From Streptomyces sp. NRRL WC-3742 (GTDB taxonomy: Bacteria > Actinomycetota > Actinomycetes > Streptomycetales > Streptomycetaceae): a stretch of DNA of 33,521 bases. Every line of letters begins with the position of its first letter. The first letter of the stretch is position 1. The DNA is taken from assembly GCF_000720635.1 (NCBI RefSeq), contig NZ_JOCF01000079.1, positions 1 through 33,521 on the forward strand, read 5' to 3'. The notes under the pieces are model-generated. The model searched no databases. It had not been told where the DNA came from and saw nothing but the letters and a program-made list of their open reading frames with translations. Position numbers and translations under genes: made by a program. Positions 21,994 to 28,937 of the stretch are shown here, piece after piece.

Positions 21994-22710
21994 GTGCGCG
22001 TGGAGATCTGGACCGACATCAACTGCCCGTGGTGCTACATCGGCAAGGCCCGGTTCGAGCAGGCCCTTGCCGGGTTCCCGCACCGTGCGGAGGTGGAGGT
22101 CGTCCACCGCTCGTTCGAGCTGGACCCGAACGCGCCGCGCGACGCCCGTCCGGTGCTCCCGCTGCTCGCCGCGAAGTACGGGATGAGCCTGGAGCAGGCC
22201 GAGGCGGCGGAGGCCCGGATCGCCGAGAACGCGCACGGCGAAGGTCTGCCGTACCTGGCCGGCGGGCGGGACGCCGCGAACTCCTTCGACATGCACCGAC
22301 TGCTGCATTTCGCGTTGGAGCACGGCCGGCAGTCGGAGCTGCTGGACGTGCTGTACCGGGCCAACTTCGCCGAGGAGCGCTCCGCGTTCGGGGCCGCCCG
22401 GCTGCTGGAGCTCGCCGTCGAGGCCGGGCTGGACGGCGGGGCGGCGGCCGCGGTGCTGGCCGATCCGGAGGCGTACGCGGAGGCGGTGCGCGAGGACGAG
22501 GCCACCGCGAGCGCCATGGGGGCGACGGGCGTGCCGTTCTTCGTCCTCGACCGGCGGCTCGGGGTGTCGGGCGCCCAGCCTGCGGAAACGTTCACCCGGG
22601 CGCTGGAGCAGGCTTGGGAGAGCCGCGTGCCGACGCCGCTGATCCAGGTCGGCGCGGCGGGCGACGCGGAGGCATGCGGACCGGACGGCTGCGAGCTGCC
22701 GCAGCGCTGA
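21994..22710 (+). CDS. DsbA family oxidoreductase (FrnE-like)
   Basis: A 238-residue thioredoxin-fold protein of the 2-hydroxychromene-2-carboxylate isomerase/DsbA (FrnE) branch. The active site is C11-P-W-C14 in WTDINCPWCYIGK, right at the N-terminus, and the cis-Pro loop reads GATGVPFFVLDRR near residue 180. The C-terminal EACGPDGCEL adds a second Cys pair, common in actinobacterial members. There is no signal peptide, so it is cytoplasmic. GTG at 21994 is chosen for the strong GGAAGGAG 9 bases upstream. A dithiol oxidoreductase role in redox stress is likely. Confidence 0.92.
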   Translation: MRVEIWTDINCPWCYIGKARFEQALAGFPHRAEVEVVHRSFELDPNAPRDARPVLPLLAAKYGMSLEQAEAAEARIAENAHGEGLPYLAGGRDAANSFDMHRLLHFALEHGRQSELLDVLYRANFAEERSAFGAARLLELAVEAGLDGGAAAAVLADPEAYAEAVREDEATASAMGATGVPFFVLDRRLGVSGAQPAETFTRALEQAWESRVPTPLIQVGAAGDAEACGPDGCELPQR

Positions 22711-22740
22711 CGGACGCCCCCGCCCGACCGTTCGAACAAA

Positions 22741-22780
22741 ACGGGGTGGGGACGAGCAGCTCAGCCCGTCCCCACCCCGT
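22741..22780. terminator. Perfect 14-bp hairpin terminator between convergent genes
   Basis: Arms 22741-22754 and 22767-22780 pair perfectly with a 12-base loop, 30 bases past the DsbA-like stop and 17 bases from the end of the opposing gene. Confidence 0.85.
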
Positions 22781-22797
22781 CACTCTCACACTCTCGA

Positions 22798-23565
22798 CTA
22801 CGCGCTCGGGTCCCAGTCGGCGATCCGGCGCAGGATCTTCAGGTCGCCCTCCGCCTCCAGGTCCTCCACCTGCAGCCGGCCGTAGAGGGTCAGGACCAGC
22901 TCCGAGGCCCCGGCCACCGCCGTGACGTCGCCCGGCTCCGGGCCGATGGCCGACACCCGTACGCCGTCACCCGACAGCGACAGCCGCCACGAACCGCCCT
23001 CCTTCACCCGGTAGTCGAGAAGGGCGGGCTCGAACGGCCACGCCACCGAGGTCGGGCAGCAGGTGTGCAGGAACTCGTCCACCCCGTCCAGCGCCACCTC
23101 CAGCGGCAGCGGCTCGGCCGCACCCACGGCGAGCTGCGCGTCGTACGTGTGGACGGCGATCTCCTGCAGCTGGTGCCGCGCGACGGCGCCGACGGTCAGC
23201 GGCGACTGCGAGTCACCCCACCACGCCCAGCACGGGCTGTCCGGCCCGGCCTCGCGCAGCGCCGCCGCCATCAGCCGCACCCCCTCGGCCACCCACTCCA
23301 CCAGCTCCGCACGATCCCGCGGCGCCTCCGACTGCTTCACCGCGAAAGCCTCGGCCGACGGCCCCTCGGCCTCACCGGCCGCCACGTTCATCGCCCAGAA
23401 GCGCCGGCTCTGCCCGATGTGCTGGGCCAGATCGAACAGCGTCCACTCCGGACACGTCGGCACCTGCACCCCGAGATCGGGCGCGCCCTCGACGACGGCG
23501 CAGAAGACGGCCGCCCTCTCCTCGATCAGACGCACCAGATCATCAAACCTCAAAGTCTTTTCCAC
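22798..23565 (-). CDS. Mycothiol-dependent maleylpyruvate isomerase-like protein (TIGR03083)
   Basis: A 255-residue protein of the actinobacterial TIGR03083/MDMPI family, with an N-terminal DinB-like four-helix metal-binding domain and a C-terminal MDMPI_C domain. The probable metal ligands are H49 in FDLAQHIGQ and E135/H139 in HQLQEIAVHTYD, with VPTCPEWTLFDL just before the first as expected. Few members have known reactions; most are thought to transfer or use mycothiol. GTG at 23565 (VEKTLRFDDL) is chosen: it has no ribosome site but a TAGAAA box 7 bases upstream. In-frame sequence further upstream is Gly/Arg-rich. Confidence 0.85.
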   Translation of the reverse strand: MEKTLRFDDLVRLIEERAAVFCAVVEGAPDLGVQVPTCPEWTLFDLAQHIGQSRRFWAMNVAAGEAEGPSAEAFAVKQSEAPRDRAELVEWVAEGVRLMAAALREAGPDSPCWAWWGDSQSPLTVGAVARHQLQEIAVHTYDAQLAVGAAEPLPLEVALDGVDEFLHTCCPTSVAWPFEPALLDYRVKEGGSWRLSLSGDGVRVSAIGPEPGDVTAVAGASELVLTLYGRLQVEDLEAEGDLKILRRIADWDPSA

Positions 23566-23572
23566 GCCGCGT

Positions 23573-23578
23573 TTTCTA
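23573..23578 (-). promoter_or_regulatory. -10 box for a leaderless TIGR03083-protein transcript
   Basis: On the minus strand TAGAAA is followed by 7 bases and then the GTG start at 23565. No ribosome site is present. Confidence 0.4.
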
Positions 23579-23629
23579 TCACCCCACCCCACAACCCCGC
23601 ACCTGCTTTTTCCGCAGGCCACGCGCCCC

Positions 23630-23659
23630 TTGCCCACCCCACCACGCCCCTCCTAGAGT
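23630..23659 (+). promoter_or_regulatory. Promoter of the leaderless YqfO-insert-like gene
   Basis: TTGCCC (23630-23635), an 18-base spacer and TAGAGT (23654-23659) form a plausible vegetative promoter. The ATG at 23667 follows 7 bases later with no ribosome site, so the message is probably leaderless. Confidence 0.55.
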
Positions 23660-23666
23660 CCCGCCC

Positions 23667-24005
23667 ATGCCCCGCCTGAAGATCGAGACCTCCGTCCCCG
23701 AATCCCACCTCGCGCAGGTCCTCGACGCCCTCCACACCGCCGGCGCCGGCCGCACCGGCCCGTACGAACGCTGCGCCAGCACCTGGCCGATCACCGGCCG
23801 CTGGCTCCCCACCGCCGACGCGCGGCCGTACGACGGCACGGTGGGCCAGGTCCAGCAGGCCCGCGAGTACCGCATCGACTCCTTCTGCGACCAGGACCAG
23901 GCCCCCGCCGTCCTGAAGGCCGTCCGCGAAGCCCACCCCTACGAGGAGGTCGTGATCAACTTCCTCCCCCTCTACGACCCCACCACGGACCCCGTCACCG
24001 ACTGA
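23667..24005 (+). CDS. YqfO/NIF3-insert-like (PII/CutA-fold) protein
   Basis: A 112-residue stand-alone domain of the COG3323 type, the ferredoxin-like PII/CutA-fold domain also found inserted in YqfO/NIF3 proteins. Signs are the N-terminal strand and helix LKIETSVPESHLAQVLDALH, the loop GRTGPYERCASTW in place of the family's G-x-x-G-x-Y-x-x-CS, and the C-terminal VREAHPYEEVVINFLPL with the conserved AHPYEE. A metal- or ligand-binding role is assumed for the family; function is not known. ATG at 23667 fits a leaderless start. It stands alone. Confidence 0.8.
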   Translation: MPRLKIETSVPESHLAQVLDALHTAGAGRTGPYERCASTWPITGRWLPTADARPYDGTVGQVQQAREYRIDSFCDQDQAPAVLKAVREAHPYEEVVINFLPLYDPTTDPVTD

Positions 24006-24012
24006 CCGCGCC

Positions 24013-24603
24013 TCAGAACCCTTCGGGGTGCCGCGACAGCCAGTCGGCGTGCCGCTCCCGCAGCCGGTCCCGCTCCTCCGCCGAAGCGAGGAAGACGTCC
24101 GCCCCGCCGTCGTACGGGTGGTAGAGCCGTCGCAGCCCGATGTCGGTGACGATGACGCCCGCCTCCTCCTCGTCGGCGACCTGCCGCAGCAGCCCGTCCA
24201 GGCAGCCGCGCCGCCAAGGCCGCCGCTCCAGGAAGACGTGGCAGTACGTGCGGAACTCCGGCTCGGGGTCGTCCTGTTGCAGCCAGCTGCGCCAGCGGAC
24301 GGATCCGCGCGGAATCTCGACGGGAGCGTCGGCGGAGACCGTCCACCTCGGCACGAGCACGTACACCTCGCCGCCCGCGAACAGCCGGTCCAGCACGGTG
24401 TTGTGCCGCTCCAGCACGACCGCGTACTCGCGCTCGCCCTCCGGGTACCGCTTCGACTCCGGCAGGCTGTGGAAGCGCACCCACACCTCCCGCGCCCGGC
24501 CGTCGATCTCGTGCCCGACCGGCAGGCTCCCCGGCCATCGCCGTTCCCAGAGCGCCGTCAGCTCCGTCAGGTCCGCCAACTCCGTCAGCCCCGCCAGGTC
24601 CAC
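24013..24603 (-). CDS. DUF3885 domain protein
   Basis: A 196-residue protein with the DUF3885 signature WVRFHSLPESKRYPEGEREY and AVVLERHNTVLDRLF (about residues 50-85), preceded by LWERRWPGSLPVGHEID. The rest is strand-rich and contains GVIVTDIGLRRLYHPYDGGADVF, also typical. GTG at 24603 is chosen because GAGGAGAGGGGG is well placed; another in-frame GTG at 24642 lies inside a hairpin. The N-terminus holds a small TEL repeat (GLTELADLTELTAL). DUF3885 proteins have no known function, though many sit alone or near toxin-type genes. Confidence 0.82.
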   Translation of the reverse strand: MDLAGLTELADLTELTALWERRWPGSLPVGHEIDGRAREVWVRFHSLPESKRYPEGEREYAVVLERHNTVLDRLFAGGEVYVLVPRWTVSADAPVEIPRGSVRWRSWLQQDDPEPEFRTYCHVFLERRPWRRGCLDGLLRQVADEEEAGVIVTDIGLRRLYHPYDGGADVFLASAEERDRLRERHADWLSRHPEGF

Positions 24604-24637
24604 CCCGGCCCCCCTCTCCTCGACCGCCCCCAGCCTA

Positions 24638-24672
24638 TGCACGAGAAGTCGGCCGAGCCGACTTCCTGTGCA
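24638..24672. repeat. Second copy of a dispersed hairpin, here between divergent genes
   Basis: TGCACGAGAAGTCGGC (24638-24653) and GCCGACTTCCTGTGCA (24657-24672) pair over 16 bases with a two-base internal mismatch and a 3-base loop. The right arm shares a 15-mer with the hairpin at 20448-20482. Both flanking genes read away from it, so it cannot be a simple terminator. Confidence 0.75.
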
Positions 24673-24811
24673 CGGCCCCGTCCCTCCTCCGTGCACATTC
24701 GCCCCACCCGTTTCATCCCGACGCAAACCGGCCATGGGGGGCGCCGGTAGCCCGTACCGTGGTCGTCCGGTCGGCGATCTTGGGACAGCGGGTGGAACGG
24801 GGCGGTACACG

Positions 24812-25369
24812 ATGACGGAGTTCCTGCGGCGGGTCGCCGCCCTCGCGTCCACGGGGGACTTCGCCGGTCTGCACGTGGGGGCCTCGCTGCCCGAACTGGC
24901 GGCGCGGCACGGCGATCCGTGGGACTGCGGGGGCCTGCACAAGGGCCACCGGTGGCCGCACGCGTTCGGCTGGGGTGACGCCTGGACGGTGTTCTGCTCC
25001 TGCCGCCGGTTGAGCTCCTTCTCCCTCCCGGCCTGGCACGGGGAGCTCGAACTCCCCAAGGAGTCCGCCGGGTTGGAGACCCTGGACACCCGCATCGGCG
25101 AGGCCGCACTCACGGCGGCCCTCACCGAGGCCGGCTGCCGCTGGGAGACGGTCACCTACACCCACGTCCCCGGCCAGCGCACCCTGGAGCTGGAGCCGGT
25201 GCCGGAGAAACGCGTGGGCCTGGTACTCGTCGAGCGCCTCGACTTCGACGAACCGCCGTTCGAGGACTGGCTGTTGTACAGCGTCGGCCTCTGGAGCTAC
25301 GACCACCCGGACTGCCCGAAGCCCGACCGCGCCCTCCCCGATGACGGGTGGGGTGCGGCCGGGCCCTGA
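24812..25369 (+). CDS. Hypothetical protein
   Basis: A 185-residue cytoplasmic protein, unrecognised. It starts MTEFLRRVAALASTGDFAGL, then HVGASLPELAARHGDPWDCG, a pattern (short helix, then a G-x-x-x-x-x-L-x-x-x-x-G-x-P start) seen in many actinobacterial orphans and some immunity-like proteins. The middle is aromatic and strand-rich (WGDAWTVFCSCRRLSSFSL), and the end is acidic (LDFDEPPFEDWLLYSVGLW). ATG at 24812 has GGAACGGGG about 12 bases upstream and a TACCGT box at 24755. It is followed by a very strong terminator. Confidence 0.65.
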   Translation: MTEFLRRVAALASTGDFAGLHVGASLPELAARHGDPWDCGGLHKGHRWPHAFGWGDAWTVFCSCRRLSSFSLPAWHGELELPKESAGLETLDTRIGEAALTAALTEAGCRWETVTYTHVPGQRTLELEPVPEKRVGLVLVERLDFDEPPFEDWLLYSVGLWSYDHPDCPKPDRALPDDGWGAAGP

Positions 25370-25370
25370 T

Positions 25371-25423
25371 CCCGGGCGGCGGAGCCGTTCCGTCCCCTGT
25401 TCGGAACGGATCCGCCGCCCGGG
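25371..25423. terminator. 22-bp hairpin terminator, bidirectional
   Basis: Arms 25371-25392 and 25402-25423 pair over 22 bases with one mismatch and a 9-base loop, between two convergent genes. It is the longest stem in the window. Confidence 0.9.
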
Positions 25424-25430
25424 AAGCGCG

Positions 25431-26819
25431 TCAGCCCAGGAGGAAGTCGTAGACCGCCTGCCGCCCGAGCGGGTTCACCGCGCGGGACTGCACGGAGTGC
25501 GAGGCGCCGGGGACGATCACGATCTCCGGCTTGTGGACGAACTCGGCCTCGCGGAACAGCCATTCGTACGGCGTCGACAGGTCCCGGTCCCCGCCGAGCA
25601 GCAGCACCGGCACGTTGGGCAGCTTGCGGTGCTCCGGCGGCGCGGGCGGCACCGGCATGCGCGGCCAGTCCAGGCAGACGAGCAGGCTGCCGCCGCCGGT
25701 GGCGGTCGCCGCGTCGTACGGCCAGGTCTGCTCGGGCTCCTCGGCGAGCGACCGCCGGGTGCGCTCCAGCGCGGCGGCCCGGCCCGCGACCGGGGTGTCC
25801 GAGGTGCCCCACGGGTAGTTCCCGTCGCCGCACAACGTGGCGGCGTGCAGGCCCTGGCTGAGGAACTCGGCCGGCGCGGCGTCGTTCTGGTGCACCGTGT
25901 CGATGAACGCGTCGAGCTTCTCGGGCTTGCCGTTCGCCGCCTCGTGCAGGGCTTCGGGCACGCCCCCGTAGTTGGGGTCGGCGAACTCGTAGCTGGTGAT
26001 CGCGTCGAGGATCCGCACCCCGTTCCCGTACCTGCGCACGGTGGCGGCGAGGTCCTCGGCCGGGTCGGTGGTGCAGCCGGTGGCGGCGCAGGCGGCGCGC
26101 AGCACCCGGGCGGTGGCGGGCAGCGCGCCGAGGTCGAGCGGGTCGTAACCCTGCTGCGGCACCACGGAGTCGAGGACCAGCTTCGCCACGTGCGCGGGCT
26201 GCGCGAGGGCGTACCGCTCGGCGACGAAGGTGCCGTACGAGACGCCGTCGATGGTCAGCCGCTTGTCGCCGAGGGCCCGGCGCAGCACGTCCATGTCGGC
26301 GACGGTGTCGGCCGTGCTGTAGTAGCGGGCGTTGGGCCCGAGGATCGCGGCGCAGTCGGCGATGGACTGCTTGCGCGGCACGGCGAGGTCGGAGGATCCC
26401 ATGTCCTCCTGGAGGCCCGGGCACCGGATCGCGCGCTCGCCGGTGCCGCGCTGGTCGAACATGACCAGGCGGTAGTCCTTGAGGACGGGCTGCAGCTTGC
26501 TCGCGACGCGCCGGATCAGCGGGACGCCGGGCTGGCCGGGGCCGCCGGTGAGGAAGAGCAGGTCTCCCTTGGGGGCGTCGGTGTTGCCGGTCATGGCGAC
26601 GTCGAGCGTGAGGGTCCCGGGGGCGGCGCCGCTGTGGTCGAGCGGGACGGTGATGCTGCCGCAGATGAACTCGGGCGCCCCCTGGCAGGGCGCCTGCCCG
26701 GCGACCCCTCCCGCCGCCGACGGCGCCGGGTCGGCCACGGCCGGCGTGGCCAGCGTGGTGCCGGCGATCACCGCGACGGCGCCCAGCAGCGCGGCGAGGC
26801 GGCCTCGCGTGCTCGTCAT
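25431..26819 (-). CDS. Secreted alpha/beta hydrolase (tripeptidyl aminopeptidase-like)
   Basis: A 462-residue exported hydrolase of the SlpD/SlpE-Tap type found in Streptomyces. The signal peptide (residues 1-29, ending TPAVA) lacks a lipobox Cys. The oxyanion loop is FLTGGPGQPG, the nucleophile S194 lies in GVSYGT, the acid is D413 in GGDRDLSTP, and the His is H441 in PGASHSVQ. Paired Cys (45/53, 243/249, 330/382) fit a secreted protein. ATG at 26819 has GGGAGGACG upstream. It is divergent from a winged-helix regulator, with a perfect 12-bp inverted repeat between them, and is the probable target. It probably cleaves peptides or esters outside the cell. Confidence 0.9.
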   Translation of the reverse strand: MTSTRGRLAALLGAVAVIAGTTLATPAVADPAPSAAGGVAGQAPCQGAPEFICGSITVPLDHSGAAPGTLTLDVAMTGNTDAPKGDLLFLTGGPGQPGVPLIRRVASKLQPVLKDYRLVMFDQRGTGERAIRCPGLQEDMGSSDLAVPRKQSIADCAAILGPNARYYSTADTVADMDVLRRALGDKRLTIDGVSYGTFVAERYALAQPAHVAKLVLDSVVPQQGYDPLDLGALPATARVLRAACAATGCTTDPAEDLAATVRRYGNGVRILDAITSYEFADPNYGGVPEALHEAANGKPEKLDAFIDTVHQNDAAPAEFLSQGLHAATLCGDGNYPWGTSDTPVAGRAAALERTRRSLAEEPEQTWPYDAATATGGGSLLVCLDWPRMPVPPAPPEHRKLPNVPVLLLGGDRDLSTPYEWLFREAEFVHKPEIVIVPGASHSVQSRAVNPLGRQAVYDFLLG

Positions 26820-26908
26820 GTTCGTCCTCCCGTTCGCGCCGCGCCCTGCCTGGCGCGGTCACGGGAAGAAGCTTGTGCCCGGGGCTGCTTCGAAGGCGAG
26901 CGTTCGTG

Positions 26909-26936
26909 CCAGGATTCGACCAGCGTCGAATCCTGG
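26909..26936. promoter_or_regulatory. Perfect 12-bp inverted repeat between hydrolase and regulator
   Basis: CCAGGATTCGAC (26909-26920) and GTCGAATCCTGG (26925-26936) are perfect inverted copies with a 4-base spacer. The site lies 90 bases before the hydrolase start and 85 before the regulator start, ideal for an operator serving both promoters. Confidence 0.75.
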
Positions 26937-27020
26937 GGCTCCGGAAAAGGAACACACCGGACGTTTCCACCCGCCCGGCGGATTCGAGGCGAACGCAAAC
27001 CGACCAGGGGAGGACGGGCC

Positions 27021-28010
27021 GTGATCCGGCTCACCATCGACTCGACCGGGCTGGCCCGTACCCGCTTCGTGGTCTCGCCGCTGCACGAGGCCGTCAACAC
27101 CCTGATGGCCTCGGGCCTCAACACCCGTGGCGGCCCGTACGCCTGGGTCGGCCGCACCCGCAGGGTGCTGCGCCGCGAGGGCCTGGACCTGCTCGCCGGG
27201 CTGGCCCTGAACCAGGCGGGCGGCTACATCCCCGACTTCCTCACCCCGCACCCCCTGGGCCCGGCCCCGACGGTCACCGAGCAGTTGGAGGCGGTGCGCC
27301 GCACCCCCGAGGACCGGGTCCGCGCGGAGATGGCCACGGCCCAACGTGGCCTCGCCAAGGCGAAACTGAACGGCCGTCACCTCCCGAACACCGTCCTGCG
27401 CACCCTGGAGCGCGGCCCCCGCTACTTCGCCGAACGCGTCGCCGACGAGATGGGCCGCTACTGGGAGGCCGCCCTCGCCCCGTACTGGCCGGACGCGCGC
27501 TCGGTGCTGGACTCCGAGGTGGACCAGCGCGGCCGCTTCATCGCCCGCCACGGCACCGGTGCGCTCTTCAACTCCCTGACACCGCAGCTGTCCTGGACGA
27601 ACGGCGTGATCCGCCTGGAGAGCCGCTTCGAGGTGGACCTGCCGGCCCGCACGGTGCTGCTGATGCCCACCCTGGTCTGCCGGGACGTGCATGTCATCCT
27701 GGACACCGTCGACGGCATGCACCGCGTGCCCACCCTGATCTACCCGATCACCCTGCCCGCCGCCGTCCCCCGGACACCGACCCCGGCCCTGGCCCAACTC
27801 CTGGGCCCCACCCGGGCGGACCTGCTCTCCGCCCTGGTCGCCCCGTCCACCACCGCCACCCTCGCCGCCCGCCACTTCCTCAGCGCCGGCACGGTCTCCT
27901 ACCACCTGGGCGTGCTGCACCGCTCGGGCCTGGTCGGCCGCGTCCGCAGCGGCCGCGAGGTGCTCTACCACCGCACCCCGCGCGGCGAGGAAATGACGGA
28001 AACCGCCTAG
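27021..28010 (+). CDS. ArsR-type winged-helix regulator with DUF5937 domain
   Basis: A 329-residue regulator. The large N-terminal part (VIRLTIDSTGLARTRFVVSP then LHEAVNTLMA) is DUF5937-like, a likely sensor. The C-terminal 75 residues form an ArsR/SmtB winged helix: TATLAARHFLSAGTVSYHLG then VLHRSGLVGRVRSGREVLYH. There is no metal-binding Cys/His pattern of classical ArsR proteins. GTG at 27021 has GGGGAGGA upstream. It is divergent from the secreted hydrolase, so it probably controls that gene and itself. The inducer is unknown. Confidence 0.88.
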   Translation: MIRLTIDSTGLARTRFVVSPLHEAVNTLMASGLNTRGGPYAWVGRTRRVLRREGLDLLAGLALNQAGGYIPDFLTPHPLGPAPTVTEQLEAVRRTPEDRVRAEMATAQRGLAKAKLNGRHLPNTVLRTLERGPRYFAERVADEMGRYWEAALAPYWPDARSVLDSEVDQRGRFIARHGTGALFNSLTPQLSWTNGVIRLESRFEVDLPARTVLLMPTLVCRDVHVILDTVDGMHRVPTLIYPITLPAAVPRTPTPALAQLLGPTRADLLSALVAPSTTATLAARHFLSAGTVSYHLGVLHRSGLVGRVRSGREVLYHRTPRGEEMTETA

Positions 28011-28019
28011 GGCCTGTCC

Positions 28020-28049
28020 GGCTCCCGGACGGCTCCCGGACGGCTCCTA
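28020..28049. repeat. 11-bp tandem repeat between two convergent genes
   Basis: GGCTCCCGGAC occurs at 28020-28030 and 28031-28041, followed by a partial third copy (28042-28049) that overlaps the end of the hydrolase gene. It fills the short gap between convergent stops; no strong terminator hairpin is seen there. Confidence 0.6.
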
Positions 28050-28856
28050 GGCGAGCGCCCGGGGCAGCACCACCCGCAGCCACTCCTCCGGCTGCGACAG
28101 GTGCGGCGCGTGCCCGGCGCCGCGGTACACGTGGCGCTCGGCCTTCGGCAGCGTGAGGTCGATGAGGTCCAGCACCTCCCCGAACATCGGCGCGCTGTCG
28201 TCGCTCTGGGTGAGCAGCGCCGGGTCCCCGTACCGGGCGAGGTTCGCGAGGTCGAGGTCGAGGGCGTCCGGGTCGCGCAGCTCGTCGAGGTAGGTGGCCG
28301 CGTTGCGCACGTACGCGTGCCGGGTCGGCGCGGGCAGCCCCTCCCAGGCACCGGGGCCGAACGCGAGGCTGTCCACGTACAGCTCGGCGGCCGCGGCCGA
28401 CTCGGCCTGCTCCAGCAACTCCCGTACGGCGGCGATCCGGTCGGCGAAGGCGGTGCCGATGGGCCTCAGGTCGGCGTCGGCGAGGAGGATGCCGCTGCCG
28501 GGCGGCTCGTGGACGGCGAGGCCCCGCAGCAGGTCCGGACGGGCGGCGGCCAGGCGCAGGGTGACGAGGGCGCCGTAGGAGTCGCCGTAGACGAAGGCGG
28601 GGGCGAGGCCGAGGCACTGGACGAGCCCGGCGAGGTCGGCCGCGTCCTCGTGCACCGAGCCCTGGGTGAGCAGGTCCTCGCTGCGGCTGTGCCCGCGCCG
28701 GTCGTAGGCGACGACGGTGGTCCGCTCGGCCAGGCCCGGCAGCACCCGGGCCCAGGAGTCGGCGTCGCTCCAGGAGCCGTGCACCAGGACGACGCCGGGG
28801 CCCGAGCCCCGGGCCTCGTAGTGCAGCGACACCCCGTTCACCCTGATCCCGGCCAT
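28047..28856 (-). CDS. Alpha/beta hydrolase
   Basis: A 269-residue cytoplasmic hydrolase. The oxyanion HGSWSDADSW (residues 26-35), the nucleophile elbow GDSYGAL with S93, and H249 in GAGHAPHLSQPEEW are in place, and YDRRGHSRSE after strand 4 is typical. The acid is probably one of the Asp residues between S93 and H249. ATG at 28856 has GGGAGGC upstream; the 16-residue in-frame extension is rejected. Substrate unknown, with esterase, haloperoxidase-like or epoxide-hydrolase-like activities all possible. Confidence 0.88.
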   Translation of the reverse strand: MAGIRVNGVSLHYEARGSGPGVVLVHGSWSDADSWARVLPGLAERTTVVAYDRRGHSRSEDLLTQGSVHEDAADLAGLVQCLGLAPAFVYGDSYGALVTLRLAAARPDLLRGLAVHEPPGSGILLADADLRPIGTAFADRIAAVRELLEQAESAAAAELYVDSLAFGPGAWEGLPAPTRHAYVRNAATYLDELRDPDALDLDLANLARYGDPALLTQSDDSAPMFGEVLDLIDLTLPKAERHVYRGAGHAPHLSQPEEWLRVVLPRALA

Positions 28857-28937
28857 CACGAGCCTCCCGGTCCCGGAACGCCCGACTGTGCGGCGCTCCT
28901 CCACCAGACTGACACAGACGGCCCGGACACAGACGGC

